NCBI GenBank assembly: GCA_017860085.1
Contig: JAFNAJ010000110.1
Span: 1 to 7,829, forward strand
Reading direction: 5' to 3'
DNA length: 7,829 nucleotides
Origin: Acidobacteriota bacterium
Lineage (GTDB): Bacteria > Acidobacteriota > Vicinamibacteria > Vicinamibacterales > JAFNAJ01
The notes under the pieces are model-generated. The model did not search any database and was not told the origin of the DNA. It saw nothing but the letters and a program-made list of their open reading frames with translations. The position numbers and the translations under genes are program-made. Positions 1 through 6,873 of this stretch are shown piece after piece. How positions within the stretch are numbered: position 1 is the stretch's first letter; every line of letters starts with the position of its first letter.

Positions 1-729
1 CTGGTCAGGCTTGCCAGCGGCGCCCTCATGCTGGCGGTCCTTGCGCGTGTCCGGGCCGAGTCGCTGAGAGGCGCCGGCGGCTGGGTCGGCGGCGCCTCGC
101 TCTTCGCGTATGCCGCCGCCTTCTCGCTGTCCTACGTCCAGATTGGCGCGGCCCTCGGCGCACTGATCCTGTTTCCCACCGTGAAGATCGCGCTGCTCGC
201 GTGGGGACGGGCGAGGGGGGAGCGTCCTGCGCGGCAGGAGTGGCTGGGCGCAGCATTGGCGCTGGCTGGACTCGTCACCCTGATGCTGCCAGGTGCCGGC
301 CGGGCCCACGTAGGCGGTGTCGTGCTGATGGTGATCGCGGGCCTTGCGTGGGCGGTGTATACCATCGCCGGCAAGGACGTCCGGCGGCCGCTGCCGGCGA
401 CCGGCGCGAACTTCGCCCGCGCAACTGCGATCGCCTCGCCGCTTGCTGCATGGAGTCTGGGCTCTGGCCACGCCAGCCCGCTGGGGTTCGCCCTGGCCAC
501 GTGCTCCGGCGCGCTTGCGTCGGCGCTCGCGTACGTCCTTTGGTACACGGCCGTCCCAGGCCTCACCGCGATGCAGATGGGGCTGGCCCAGATGGCGGTG
601 CCCGCCTTGGCCGGGATCGGAGCCGTGCTGCTGCTTGGTGAGCAACTCAGCACGCGACTCGTGATCGCAGCCGCCGCCATCTTCGGCGGCGTGGCGCTGG
701 CGCTCGTGCGGCCTGGCGCGACGCGCTGA
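1..729 (+). CDS. EamA/DMT-family permease, 5'-truncated by the window edge
   Basis: This is an inner-membrane permease of the drug/metabolite transporter (DMT, EamA) superfamily; the substrate cannot be told from sequence. The reading frame is open to base 1 and the residues before the Met at 28 (LVRLASGAL) look like a normal part of the first EamA repeat, so the gene very likely begins outside the window. About 242 residues are visible against a usual 280-300. Hydrophobic segments alternate with short basic loops throughout. The C-terminal repeat has the typical pattern of the family: a segment with YVLWYTAVPGLTA, then a segment ending LLLGEQLS, then a last helix (VIAAAAIFGGVALALV) and a short basic tail. 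It is separated by about 200 bases from the sulfur cluster downstream, so a shared transcript is not indicated. The family call is secure; the function is not. Confidence 0.85.
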   Translation: MVRLASGALMLAVLARVRAESLRGAGGWVGGASLFAYAAAFSLSYVQIGAALGALILFPTVKIALLAWGRARGERPARQEWLGAALALAGLVTLMLPGAGRAHVGGVVLMVIAGLAWAVYTIAGKDVRRPLPATGANFARATAIASPLAAWSLGSGHASPLGFALATCSGALASALAYVLWYTAVPGLTAMQMGLAQMAVPALAGIGAVLLLGEQLSTRLVIAAAAIFGGVALALVRPGATR

Positions 730-760
730 GCCGCCGATCTCCCACGGCGTCTGAATCTCC

Positions 761-788
761 GACCGAAACGGTCCCTGTCACCTTTCCC
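761..788. repeat. Small dyad plus CCTGTCACC-type motif, possible dispersed repeat
   Basis: Positions 761-765 (gaccg) and 769-773 (cggtc) form a perfect 5-bp dyad around aaa, followed directly by cctgtcacctttccc (774-788). There is no T-run, so it is not a canonical terminator. From memory, motifs of the form 'acggt-cctgtcacctt' recur as dispersed intergenic elements in many environmental genomes, but only one copy is present here. The call as a repeat is therefore a recollection and not something the window shows. The rest of 730-930 holds no gene that I can support. Confidence 0.25.
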
Positions 789-930
789 GTGGCCCTGAAT
801 CCCTGCCTGCGGAACGCCAGGGGCCGCCGGCGCCGCCGGGTTCACCGCACCATCGCTCCTCCGAAGACGCTAGACTGCGTCAGCGGTCTCTTGCGCTCCG
901 CTCCACCCCGACCGACCGAGCCCGCAACTC

Positions 931-3132
931 ATGGATCCCCTGTCCCGACGACGATTCCTCAAGATCTCGAGCGCAACGCTGGGGCTGGCTGCCGGGGGCG
1001 GCGCGCTCGCCGGCGCGGCACGCGCCGTCTCGAGCAGCGCAGCGTCGACACCGCCGACGGGCCTTCAGAAGGTCCCGACCTTCTGCGACATCTGCTTCTG
1101 GAAGTGCGGGGCCATCGCGTACGTGCGCGACGGGGAGCTCTGGAAGATCGAGGGCAACCCCGACGACCCGTTGAGCCGGGGGCGACTGTGCCCGCGGGGC
1201 ACCGGCGGCATCGGTGCCCACCGCGACGCCGACCGCCTGCGCACACCGCTCATCCGCCGCAGGAACCGTGGCGACGAGGAGTGGGCGGCGGTGACGTGGG
1301 ACGAGGCCCTGGGTCACGTCGCCGAGAAGATGCAGGCGATCAAGTCGCGTCATGGCCCTGAGGCGGTGGCCCTCTTCTCCCACGGGATCGGCGGCAACTT
1401 CCTCAAGCACACCCTCCGGGCCTACGGCGCCATCAACTTCGCCGCGCCATCGTTTGCCCAGTGCCGTGGTCCGCGCGACGTCGGCTTCCATCTCACGTTC
1501 GGTGACGGCGTCAGCTCGCCTGAACGCACCGACATCCGCAACGCGCGCTGCCTGGTGCTCATCGGGTCGCACCTTGGCGAGAACATGCACAACACCCAGG
1601 TGCAGGAGTTCGCCGACGCCGTTGGCAACGGCGCCACGGTCATCGTCGTCGACCCGCGTTTCTCGATTGCGGCGGGCAAGGCGAAGCACTACCTGCCCAT
1701 CAAGCCGGGCACGGATCTGGCGCTGTTGCTTGCATGGATGCACGTAATCGTCTCCGAGAAGCTCTACGACCAGGACTACGTGGCGCAGCACGGGTTCGGC
1801 TTCGAGCAGTTTGCCGCGTCACTCGTCGGCTACACGCCAGAGTGGGCGTACCCCGAGACCGGCATCCAGCCGGAAGTGATCCGCGAGACTGCGCGCGAGA
1901 TGGCGCGTTACAGGCCCGCCACGCTGGTGCACCCGGGTCGTCACGCCACCTGGTATGGCGACGATGCGCAGAGGAGCCGGGGGATTGCGCTGCTCAATGC
2001 GCTGCTGGGGAGCTGGGGACGGAAGGGCGGCTTCTACGTGCCGGCGAGCATGGACGTGCCCGAGTATCCCTACCCCCCCTATCCGACCTCCGAGAAGCCG
2101 CAGGTGGACAACCCCGGCGGCCGGTACCCGTTTGCTCTCGAAGCGATCACGACAGGCATTCGGGAAGCGACCGTCACCGGCCAGCCATATCCGGTCAAGG
2201 GGTGGTTCGTCTACGCAACGAACCTCATTCACGCACTGCCGAACGAGGCCGAGACGATCAGGGCGATCCAGAACCTCGACCTGATGGTCGTGGTCGACGT
2301 CATCCCCAGCGAGATCGCGGGATGGGCCGACGTGGTGTTGCCCGAGTCGGTGTATCTCGAGCGGTACGACGATCTCAACGTGGAGTGGTTCCGCGAGCCG
2401 TTCATCGCCTTGCGGCAGCCCGTCGTCGAGTCGCCGCACGATCAGAAGCCCAACTGGTGGATCGCGCGCGAGCTGGCCTTGAAGCTCGGGCTGGGCACCT
2501 ACTACCCGTGGAGACACGTGGAGGAGTACCTCGACACGCGCCTGAAGGGCGCAGGGCTCAGTTTGGCCGAGCTGAAGACGAAGGGCATCGTGGGCGGAGG
2601 CACGCCGCCGGTGTTCTTCGATGAAGGGGTTGCTCCGGAGTTCCCGACGCCGTCGGGCAAGATCGAGTTCTATTCGCTGCAGCTCCAGGAGAAGGGCTTC
2701 GATCCTGTCCCCCGGTACAAGAAACCTCCCGAAGGGCCGCCAGGGACGTTCCGCCTGCTGTACGGTCGCGCGCCCGTGCACTCGTTCTCGCGCACGCAGA
2801 CCAATCCGATCCTGCACGACATGATGAGCGAGAACGCCGTGTGGGTGAACGCCGACGTGGCTGTTCGCTACGGCCTGAAGACCGGCGACGTCGTGCGGCT
2901 GAAGAACCAGGACGGCGTGGTCAGCCGCCCGGTGAAAGTGCTGGCCACCGAGCGCATCCGGCCCGACTGCGTCTACCTCGTGCACGGGTTTGGCCACACC
3001 GCCACGCGACTGCGGCGCGCCTATGGCAAGGGCGCGAGCGATGCGCAGCTCATCACGCGCTACGAGACCGACCCGCTGATGGGGGGCACGGGCATGAACG
3101 TGAACTTCGTCAGCCTCGAGGTGGAGAGCTAG
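931..3132 (+). CDS. psrA: Molybdopterin oxidoreductase catalytic subunit, polysulfide/thiosulfate reductase type
   Basis: This is the catalytic subunit of a membrane-bound, quinone-linked sulfur-compound reductase of the Mo-bisMGD (DMSO reductase) family. The N terminus is a textbook Tat signal: SRRRFLK at residues 5-11, a hydrophobic stretch, and a likely cleavage site after ARA (30-32), so the enzyme should fold in the cytoplasm and work outside the membrane. An N-terminal 4Fe-4S motif follows, with Cys52, Cys55, Cys59 and Cys87. Cys178, in FAQCRGPRD, sits where the Mo ligand lies in PsrA/PhsA enzymes. The segment WADVVLPESVYLERYDD and the C-terminal dinucleotide-binding domain (from about residue 605, with YGLKTGDVVRLKNQDG) are typical. 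At 733 residues its length fits PsrA/PhsA. The start at 931 is fixed by the Tat motif, although no strong ribosome-binding site precedes it. psrB follows after 3 bases. Polysulfide, thiosulfate, tetrathionate or even arsenate-type substrates cannot be separated by eye. Confidence 0.9.
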   Translation: MDPLSRRRFLKISSATLGLAAGGGALAGAARAVSSSAASTPPTGLQKVPTFCDICFWKCGAIAYVRDGELWKIEGNPDDPLSRGRLCPRGTGGIGAHRDADRLRTPLIRRRNRGDEEWAAVTWDEALGHVAEKMQAIKSRHGPEAVALFSHGIGGNFLKHTLRAYGAINFAAPSFAQCRGPRDVGFHLTFGDGVSSPERTDIRNARCLVLIGSHLGENMHNTQVQEFADAVGNGATVIVVDPRFSIAAGKAKHYLPIKPGTDLALLLAWMHVIVSEKLYDQDYVAQHGFGFEQFAASLVGYTPEWAYPETGIQPEVIRETAREMARYRPATLVHPGRHATWYGDDAQRSRGIALLNALLGSWGRKGGFYVPASMDVPEYPYPPYPTSEKPQVDNPGGRYPFALEAITTGIREATVTGQPYPVKGWFVYATNLIHALPNEAETIRAIQNLDLMVVVDVIPSEIAGWADVVLPESVYLERYDDLNVEWFREPFIALRQPVVESPHDQKPNWWIARELALKLGLGTYYPWRHVEEYLDTRLKGAGLSLAELKTKGIVGGGTPPVFFDEGVAPEFPTPSGKIEFYSLQLQEKGFDPVPRYKKPPEGPPGTFRLLYGRAPVHSFSRTQTNPILHDMMSENAVWVNADVAVRYGLKTGDVVRLKNQDGVVSRPVKVLATERIRPDCVYLVHGFGHTATRLRRAYGKGASDAQLITRYETDPLMGGTGMNVNFVSLEVES

Positions 3133-3135
3133 GCC

Positions 3136-3675
3136 ATGGCGCGGTACGGGATGGTGATCGACACGGTCCGCTGCGTCGGCTGCATGGACTGCGTCGTGGC
3201 CTGCAAGACCGAGAACGAGGTGCCCGAGGGCCTCAACCGCGACTGGATCGCCTACGAGACCAGGGGTAAGCACCCGACGTTGCAGATGGAGATTCGCACC
3301 GAGCGGTGCAACCACTGCGACGAGCCGCCGTGTGTCACCTGCTGCCCGACCGGCGCGAGTCACGTGGAGGACTTCGGCAGGATCGTGCTCGTCACGCACC
3401 AGGAGTGCATCGGGTGCAAGGCGTGCCTCGCGTCGTGCCCGTACGATGCGCGTTTCGTGCACCCCGAAGGCTACGCCGACAAGTGCACGTTCTGCATCCA
3501 CCGCGTGAAGGACGGGCTGGACCCGGCGTGCGTGGCCGTGTGTCCGACGCACTGCATGCACTTCGGCGACTTCGACGATCCAAACAGCGTCGTCAGTCGA
3601 CTGCTGGCGTCGCGCAGGCACCACGCGCTGCTGGTGGCCGCCGGGACCGCGCCGCGCATCTTCTACCTGGACTGA
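3136..3675 (+). CDS. psrB: Four-cluster 4Fe-4S electron-transfer subunit (PsrB-like)
   Basis: This is the iron-sulfur subunit that passes electrons between the membrane quinone subunit and the molybdenum subunit. Sixteen cysteines in four sets support four 4Fe-4S clusters: 13/16/19/23, 58/61/66/70, 91/94/97/101 and 117/120/132/136. This is the DmsB/PsrB/NrfC arrangement. One extra cysteine (Cys69) lies next to Cys70 in the second set. There is no signal peptide, as expected for a subunit exported piggyback with its Tat-bearing partner. A GGAGAG ribosome-binding site (3123-3128) lies 7 bases before the ATG and inside the end of psrA, which suggests translational coupling. psrC starts 1 base after the stop codon. 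The length (179 residues) is normal for the family. The subunit type is certain; the partner assignment rests on gene order. Confidence 0.92.
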   Translation: MARYGMVIDTVRCVGCMDCVVACKTENEVPEGLNRDWIAYETRGKHPTLQMEIRTERCNHCDEPPCVTCCPTGASHVEDFGRIVLVTHQECIGCKACLASCPYDARFVHPEGYADKCTFCIHRVKDGLDPACVAVCPTHCMHFGDFDDPNSVVSRLLASRRHHALLVAAGTAPRIFYLD

Positions 3676-3676
3676 G

Positions 3677-4627
3677 ATGACCGAGCTTCTCATCACTCGG
3701 AGCAATCACCTTGTCGATCCCTACGTCCACGTGTGGGCCTGGCAGATTCCTGTCTACCTGTTCCTGGGCGGGTGGGTGGCCGGCATGATGTCCCTTGCCG
3801 GCTACTTCCAGTGGCAGGGTCGGCACCGCGACCGTCAGTGCACCTGCGTCCTGACGCCATGGCTTGGCGTCGTGCTGCTCAGTCTCGGCATGTTCGCTCT
3901 TTTCCTCGACCTCGAACACAAGCGCTACTTCTGGCGGCTGTACACAACCTTCGAGATCGCCTCGCCGATGTCGTGGGGCGCGTGGATCCTGGTGGTGGTC
4001 TATCCCGCGCTGCTGGCGGCCGCGCTGGTCCAGCCACCGCAGTGGCTCAGACGCGCGGTGCCGGCGACTGAGGCGCTGGCATCGTGGCTCGAGTCGCGCC
4101 CCGCGCTTGTTCGCGCGGTTGGACTCGCCAGCCTCGTGTTGGGCCTCGCGCTCGGCATCTACACGGGCATCCTGCTGTCCGCCCTCGGCGCACGGCCCCT
4201 GTGGAGCAGCGCCATCCTCGGTCCACTCTTCCTGCTGTCGGGTCTCTCGTCGGCCGCCGCGTTCGTCCACCTCGTGGCGCGGCGCAGGGACGAGCGCGTG
4301 TTCCTGGCCCGGGCCGACAATCTCTTTCTCATGCTCGAGTTGGCGGCGATCGTGCTGTTCCTAATCGGTCTCGCGACGGCGACCGAGGCGCACAAGCAGG
4401 CCGCGGGGCTGCTCCTTGGCGGACCCTATACCGCCGTCTTCTGGGTGGGAGTGGTCGGGCTTGGGATTGCCGTGCCACTTGTTGTCCAGTCGCTGGCAGT
4501 GCGGCACCGAATCCAGCACACGCCGCTTGGGCCGATCATGGTCATCGCGGGAGGTCTCGCGCTGCGCTTTGTGATTGTCTACGCAGGCCAGGTGAGCCAC
4601 TGGGCCCCCCAGGTCGCGCAATTCTGA
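3677..4627 (+). CDS. psrC: NrfD/PsrC-type membrane subunit, quinone-interacting
   Basis: This is the integral-membrane subunit that anchors the complex and exchanges electrons with the quinone pool. About eight hydrophobic segments are visible, near residues 22-44, 59-79, 98-119, 146-169, 176-201, 214-234, 251-275 and 283-303. NrfD-family landmarks include FLGGWVAG (29-36), the DLEHKRYFWRLYTTFEIASP region (78-97), YTGILLSALGARPLWSS (162-178) and the closing LRFVIVYAGQ. The length (316) fits NrfD/PsrC. It starts 1 base after psrB ends and has only a weak ribosome-binding site of its own, so translation is probably coupled. Two cysteines in the loop at 55 and 57 (QCTC) are a small oddity; I do not know whether they matter. 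The family call is strong, and the Psr-type label follows from the catalytic subunit. Confidence 0.9.
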   Translation: MTELLITRSNHLVDPYVHVWAWQIPVYLFLGGWVAGMMSLAGYFQWQGRHRDRQCTCVLTPWLGVVLLSLGMFALFLDLEHKRYFWRLYTTFEIASPMSWGAWILVVVYPALLAAALVQPPQWLRRAVPATEALASWLESRPALVRAVGLASLVLGLALGIYTGILLSALGARPLWSSAILGPLFLLSGLSSAAAFVHLVARRRDERVFLARADNLFLMLELAAIVLFLIGLATATEAHKQAAGLLLGGPYTAVFWVGVVGLGIAVPLVVQSLAVRHRIQHTPLGPIMVIAGGLALRFVIVYAGQVSHWAPQVAQF

Positions 4628-4640
4628 GGAGTGTCTGCTG

Positions 4641-5228
4641 ATGTCACCGACGGCTCAAACCCTCAACGAGCCCTGGGGCGACGGGCGCGATGCGACTCGC
4701 GCCGTCGATGCTGCTGCTCCGGCGCCGTACATGAATCCCTATCTGGCGGGCATCGGGCTTGGACTCGTGCTGCTCGCCGCGTTCGTCATCATGGGCCGGG
4801 GGCTCGGTGCCTCGGGAGCGGTCAACGCCTTCGTGGCGTGGGTGGTCGGGAGTCTGGCGCCCGCGCACGCGCAGTCGAACGCGTTCCTCGCCGAATACCT
4901 CGGTGACGGCACGACGCACCCGCTCAAGGCCTGGCTGGTCTTCGAGGTGCTGGGGGTCTTTGCGGGCGCCCTCCTGTCGGGGCTACTGGCCCATCGCGTG
5001 CGCGTCTCCGTGGAGAAGGGCCCACGGGTCTCGGCTGGCCTGCGTCTCGCCCTCGCGTTTTCTGGCGGCGCCACGATGGCGTTCGGGGCCGCGCTCGCGC
5101 GAGGCTGCACCAGTGGGCAGGCACTCACGGGCGGCTCGATGCTCAACGCCGGCAGCTGGGTGACGATGCTGGCGATCTTCGGGGGCGCATACGCCCTGGC
5201 GTACTTCGTCAAGTGGCAGTGGCGATGA
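4641..5228 (+). CDS. YeeE/YedE-family (DUF395) sulfur transporter, first half
   Basis: This membrane protein belongs to the YeeE/YedE family, whose characterised members (bacterial YeeE) take up thiosulfate by relay between conserved cysteines. This one is a half-size protein of 195 residues with about five hydrophobic segments. The landmark is ARGCTSGQALTGGSMLNAGSW (from residue 153), with Cys156 as its only cysteine. MGRGLGASGA (51-60) is also typical of the family. The first 30 residues are polar and rich in Ala and Pro, so the real start could be later, for example Met31 (4731). However, GAGGAG overlapping the psrC stop (4626-4631) lies at a usable distance from 4641. It follows psrC after 13 bases, so it probably shares the psr transcript. 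I infer that it pairs with the second half encoded next. Confidence 0.82.
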   Translation: MSPTAQTLNEPWGDGRDATRAVDAAAPAPYMNPYLAGIGLGLVLLAAFVIMGRGLGASGAVNAFVAWVVGSLAPAHAQSNAFLAEYLGDGTTHPLKAWLVFEVLGVFAGALLSGLLAHRVRVSVEKGPRVSAGLRLALAFSGGATMAFGAALARGCTSGQALTGGSMLNAGSWVTMLAIFGGAYALAYFVKWQWR

Positions 5229-5240
5229 CCCGGGTCGGTG

Positions 5241-5268
5241 CCGGTTCCAAGGTTCTGAGGGAAGCCGG
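5241..5268 (+). other. RNA hairpin between the two transporter halves
   Basis: Positions 5241-5248 (ccggttcc) pair with 5260-5268 (ggaa and ccgg with one bulged g at 5264), with an 11-base loop between them. The hairpin fills most of the 55-base gap and sits directly before the ribosome-binding site of the next gene. It has no T-run, so it is not an intrinsic terminator. A role in setting relative expression or mRNA stability is inference only. Confidence 0.35.
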
Positions 5269-5283
5269 CCGAGAGAGGCAGCG

Positions 5284-5871
5284 ATGAACACGCCGTTCTA
5301 CAAGTACGGGGCGTTTGGCGACGAGACGAGCCTAGTGGTCGCGTTCGTGATCGGCATCGGCTTTGGGTTCTTTCTCGAGCGTGCGGGGTTCGGCAGCGCG
5401 CGCAAGCTCGTGTCGCAGTTCTACCTGAACGATCTGGCCGTGTTCAAAGTGATGTTCACGGCGATCGTGACGGCCATGCTGGGCACCACCTACCTCGCGT
5501 GGATGGGCGTCCTCGATCTCTCGCTGGTGTATCTGACGCCGACCGTCCTCTGGCCGCAGTTGGTCGGCGGGCTCGTGCTCGGTATCGGCTTCGTGATTGG
5601 CGGCTACTGTCCCGGGACCTCGGTGGCCTCGGTGGCCACGGGCCGCCTCGATGGGCTCGCCTTCGTCCTGGGCCTTCCGGTCGGCACGCTGCTGTTTGCA
5701 GAGGCTTTTCCCTGGATCAGGGGTTTCTACGAGAACGGCAGCGTCGGCGTGCAGACGCTGCCCGGGGTGTTCGATCTGCCCTATGGACTGGTGGTGTTCG
5801 CGGTCGTGCTGATGGCGCTCGGGGGGTTCGCCGGCGCGTCGTGGATTGAGAAGAAGTTCCAGCCGAGGTGA
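5284..5871 (+). CDS. YeeE/YedE-family (DUF395) sulfur transporter, second half
   Basis: This is the second half-size YeeE/YedE membrane protein, also 195 residues, with about five hydrophobic segments. Family motifs are FFLERAGFGSARKL (29-42), FYLNDLAVFKVMFTAIVTAM (46-65) and GGYCPGTSVAS (106-116). Cys109 in the last motif is its only cysteine. In the full-length thiosulfate transporter an additional cysteine lies near the ERxGF motif; here that place is Gly37. The start is well supported by GAGAGAGG (5271-5278), 5 bases before the ATG. Its stop codon overlaps the GTG start of the rhodanese gene (gtga, 5868-5871), a strong sign of coupled translation. Together with the preceding gene it would rebuild one two-repeat transporter with one functional Cys per half. 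The direction of transport and the substrate are inferred from the family. Confidence 0.85.
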   Translation: MNTPFYKYGAFGDETSLVVAFVIGIGFGFFLERAGFGSARKLVSQFYLNDLAVFKVMFTAIVTAMLGTTYLAWMGVLDLSLVYLTPTVLWPQLVGGLVLGIGFVIGGYCPGTSVASVATGRLDGLAFVLGLPVGTLLFAEAFPWIRGFYENGSVGVQTLPGVFDLPYGLVVFAVVLMALGGFAGASWIEKKFQPR

Positions 5872-6533
5872 CCCGAGTGCGCCACTGGATGTCGTCGCTC
5901 ACGCTGAATCAGAAGCTGGCCGCCCTCGCCTTCGTGCTTGGCGTGGTGGCCGTGTTCGCGAAGCCCACGGGTGGCGGTGCCGTCACCATCGACCCGACCG
6001 ATCTGGCGCGGATCGTCGAGACGGAGGTTGATCACGTCGATCCGCTCGATCTGGCCGACTGGATCATGGCCGGTCGGGCCGACTACCGTCTGGTCGACCT
6101 TCGCGACGAGAAGGCGTTTGGCGAGTATCACATCCCGGGGGCCCAGCGACTGCTGATCACGGACCTTCCGGATGCCGGTCTCCCGCGCAACGAGAAGATC
6201 GTCCTCTACTCGGATGGCGGCATCCACTCCGCCCAGGCGTGGTTCCTCCTGAAGGCCAAGGGCTACACGGGCGTCTACATGCTGCTCGGCGGGCTCGACG
6301 CGTGGCGGGACGAGGTGCTGTTCCCCACGCTCGCCAAGAACCCGACGCCCTATCAGCAGCAACGCAACGAGAAGCTGACCGCGATCGCGAGGCACTTCGG
6401 CGGCCAGCCCCGCAGCGGCGCCGCTGACACCGAGGCGGCACCGCAGATCGCCGCGATGCCGAAGCTCGAGTTGCCGTCTGGGGTGGCAGCCCCGGCAGGC
6501 GCGGCAAAGAAGAAGAAAAAGGAAGGCTGCTAG
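5868..6533 (+). CDS. Membrane-anchored/exported rhodanese-like protein, catalytic Cys replaced by Ser, C-terminal Cys
   Basis: This is a rhodanese-fold protein of 221 residues. A short basic N terminus (R3, R5) and a single hydrophobic segment (about 17-31, ending VFAKP) suggest a signal anchor or a cleavable signal, placing the domain outside the membrane. The rhodanese domain runs from about 56 to 152, with YRLVDLRDEKAFGEYHIPGA (73-92) and GYTGVYMLLGGLDAWRDEVL (132-151). The active-site loop, normally C-x-x-G-x-R-S, reads YSDGGIHS (114-121), so the persulfide-forming cysteine is Ser115. The only cysteine in the whole protein is the last residue, Cys221, in KKKKKEGC after an Ala/Pro-rich linker. 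The GTG start overlaps the preceding stop codon; GTG at 5877 and ATG at 5889 are alternatives. Classical sulfurtransferase activity is unlikely. I infer sulfur binding or delivery by the tail, or a structural role with the transporter. Confidence 0.85.
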   Translation: MTRVRHWMSSLTLNQKLAALAFVLGVVAVFAKPTGGGAVTIDPTDLARIVETEVDHVDPLDLADWIMAGRADYRLVDLRDEKAFGEYHIPGAQRLLITDLPDAGLPRNEKIVLYSDGGIHSAQAWFLLKAKGYTGVYMLLGGLDAWRDEVLFPTLAKNPTPYQQQRNEKLTAIARHFGGQPRSGAADTEAAPQIAAMPKLELPSGVAAPAGAAKKKKKEGC

Positions 6534-6820
6534 CCCGGGCTGGCGTTGCCGGGCGCACGCAGCCGAACGACCGTGGCGCCCAGGTGCGACTCGGCCGCGT
6601 CCCAGTAGTCCGCGACCAGGCCATGGCCCGAAAGTACGCGCTGCACGACGGCGCGCTGCACGCCCTTCCCACGCCCGTGGATGAGGCGGACCTCCACGAA
6701 GCCCTGCTCGTGCGCCGCCTCGAGGTAGTCGTTCACGACGCCGGGGATGTCGCGGGGTGCGAACGCGTGCAGGTCGAGCGAGGGCTCGATCGGCAGCTCG
6801 ACGGCTCCGTCTTCGGTCAT
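6530..6820 (-). CDS. Small stand-alone Smr (MutS2 C-terminal-like) domain protein
   Basis: This is a 96-residue protein consisting almost only of an Smr domain, the small nuclease/nucleic-acid-binding fold also found at the C terminus of MutS2. LDLHAF (15-20) matches the LDLHG motif with Ala in place of Gly, and IHGRGKG (47-53) matches the second motif (H/T-G-x-G). The end of the domain, GATVVRL, is also typical. It may bind or nick branched DNA or act on RNA; no target can be read from sequence. The start at 6820 was chosen because the domain begins soon after it. A much longer upstream extension in the same frame (to 7150) is antisense to queF and looks non-coding. The gene lies 53 bases downstream of queF on the same strand, so co-transcription is likely. 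Its stop codon overlaps that of the convergent rhodanese gene. Confidence 0.82.
   Translation of the reverse strand: MTEDGAVELPIEPSLDLHAFAPRDIPGVVNDYLEAAHEQGFVEVRLIHGRGKGVQRAVVQRVLSGHGLVADYWDAAESHLGATVVRLRAPGNASPG
6533..6554 (-). terminator. Weak terminator-like hairpin at the end of the Smr gene
   Basis: On either strand gcccgg (6533-6538) pairs with ccgggc (6549-6554) across a 10-base loop. Read on the - strand, the stem is followed, after about 12 bases, by a pyrimidine-rich run with ttttt and repeated ctt. That run is the complement of the lysine codons of the rhodanese tail. The gap between stem and T-rich run is larger than in a standard intrinsic terminator, so this is a weak candidate. 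Confidence 0.25.
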
Positions 6821-6873
6821 GGCACGCTGCAGAGGCCGGCCTCCACGCCGGCCAGACCGAACGCCGCGATCGA

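Noticed and set aside
132..845. Open frame of 237 codons on the - strand
   Set aside because: Antisense to the EamA permease, Ala/Pro/Ser-rich with no recognisable domain.
871..876. TAGACT as a -10 box for the psr cluster
   Set aside because: Four of six matches but no credible -35 box at 16-18 bases upstream (caccat at 848-853), so it is not distinguishable from chance.
880..1791. Open frame of 303 codons on the - strand over the start of psrA
   Set aside because: Low-complexity Arg/Ala/Val composition, no family motif, and it conflicts with the well-supported Tat signal and iron-sulfur motif on the + strand.
1819..3705. Long open frame of 628 codons on the - strand
   Set aside because: It lies antisense to psrA and psrB, is rich in His, Arg, Val and Ala with no recognisable domain, and is the expected by-product of strong codon bias in high-GC DNA.
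6507..6521. A-rich lysine codon run as a programmed frameshift site
   Set aside because: The run reads g-aaa-aag in frame, not a full slippery heptamer, and the stop codon follows three codons later, so no frameshift product is suggested.
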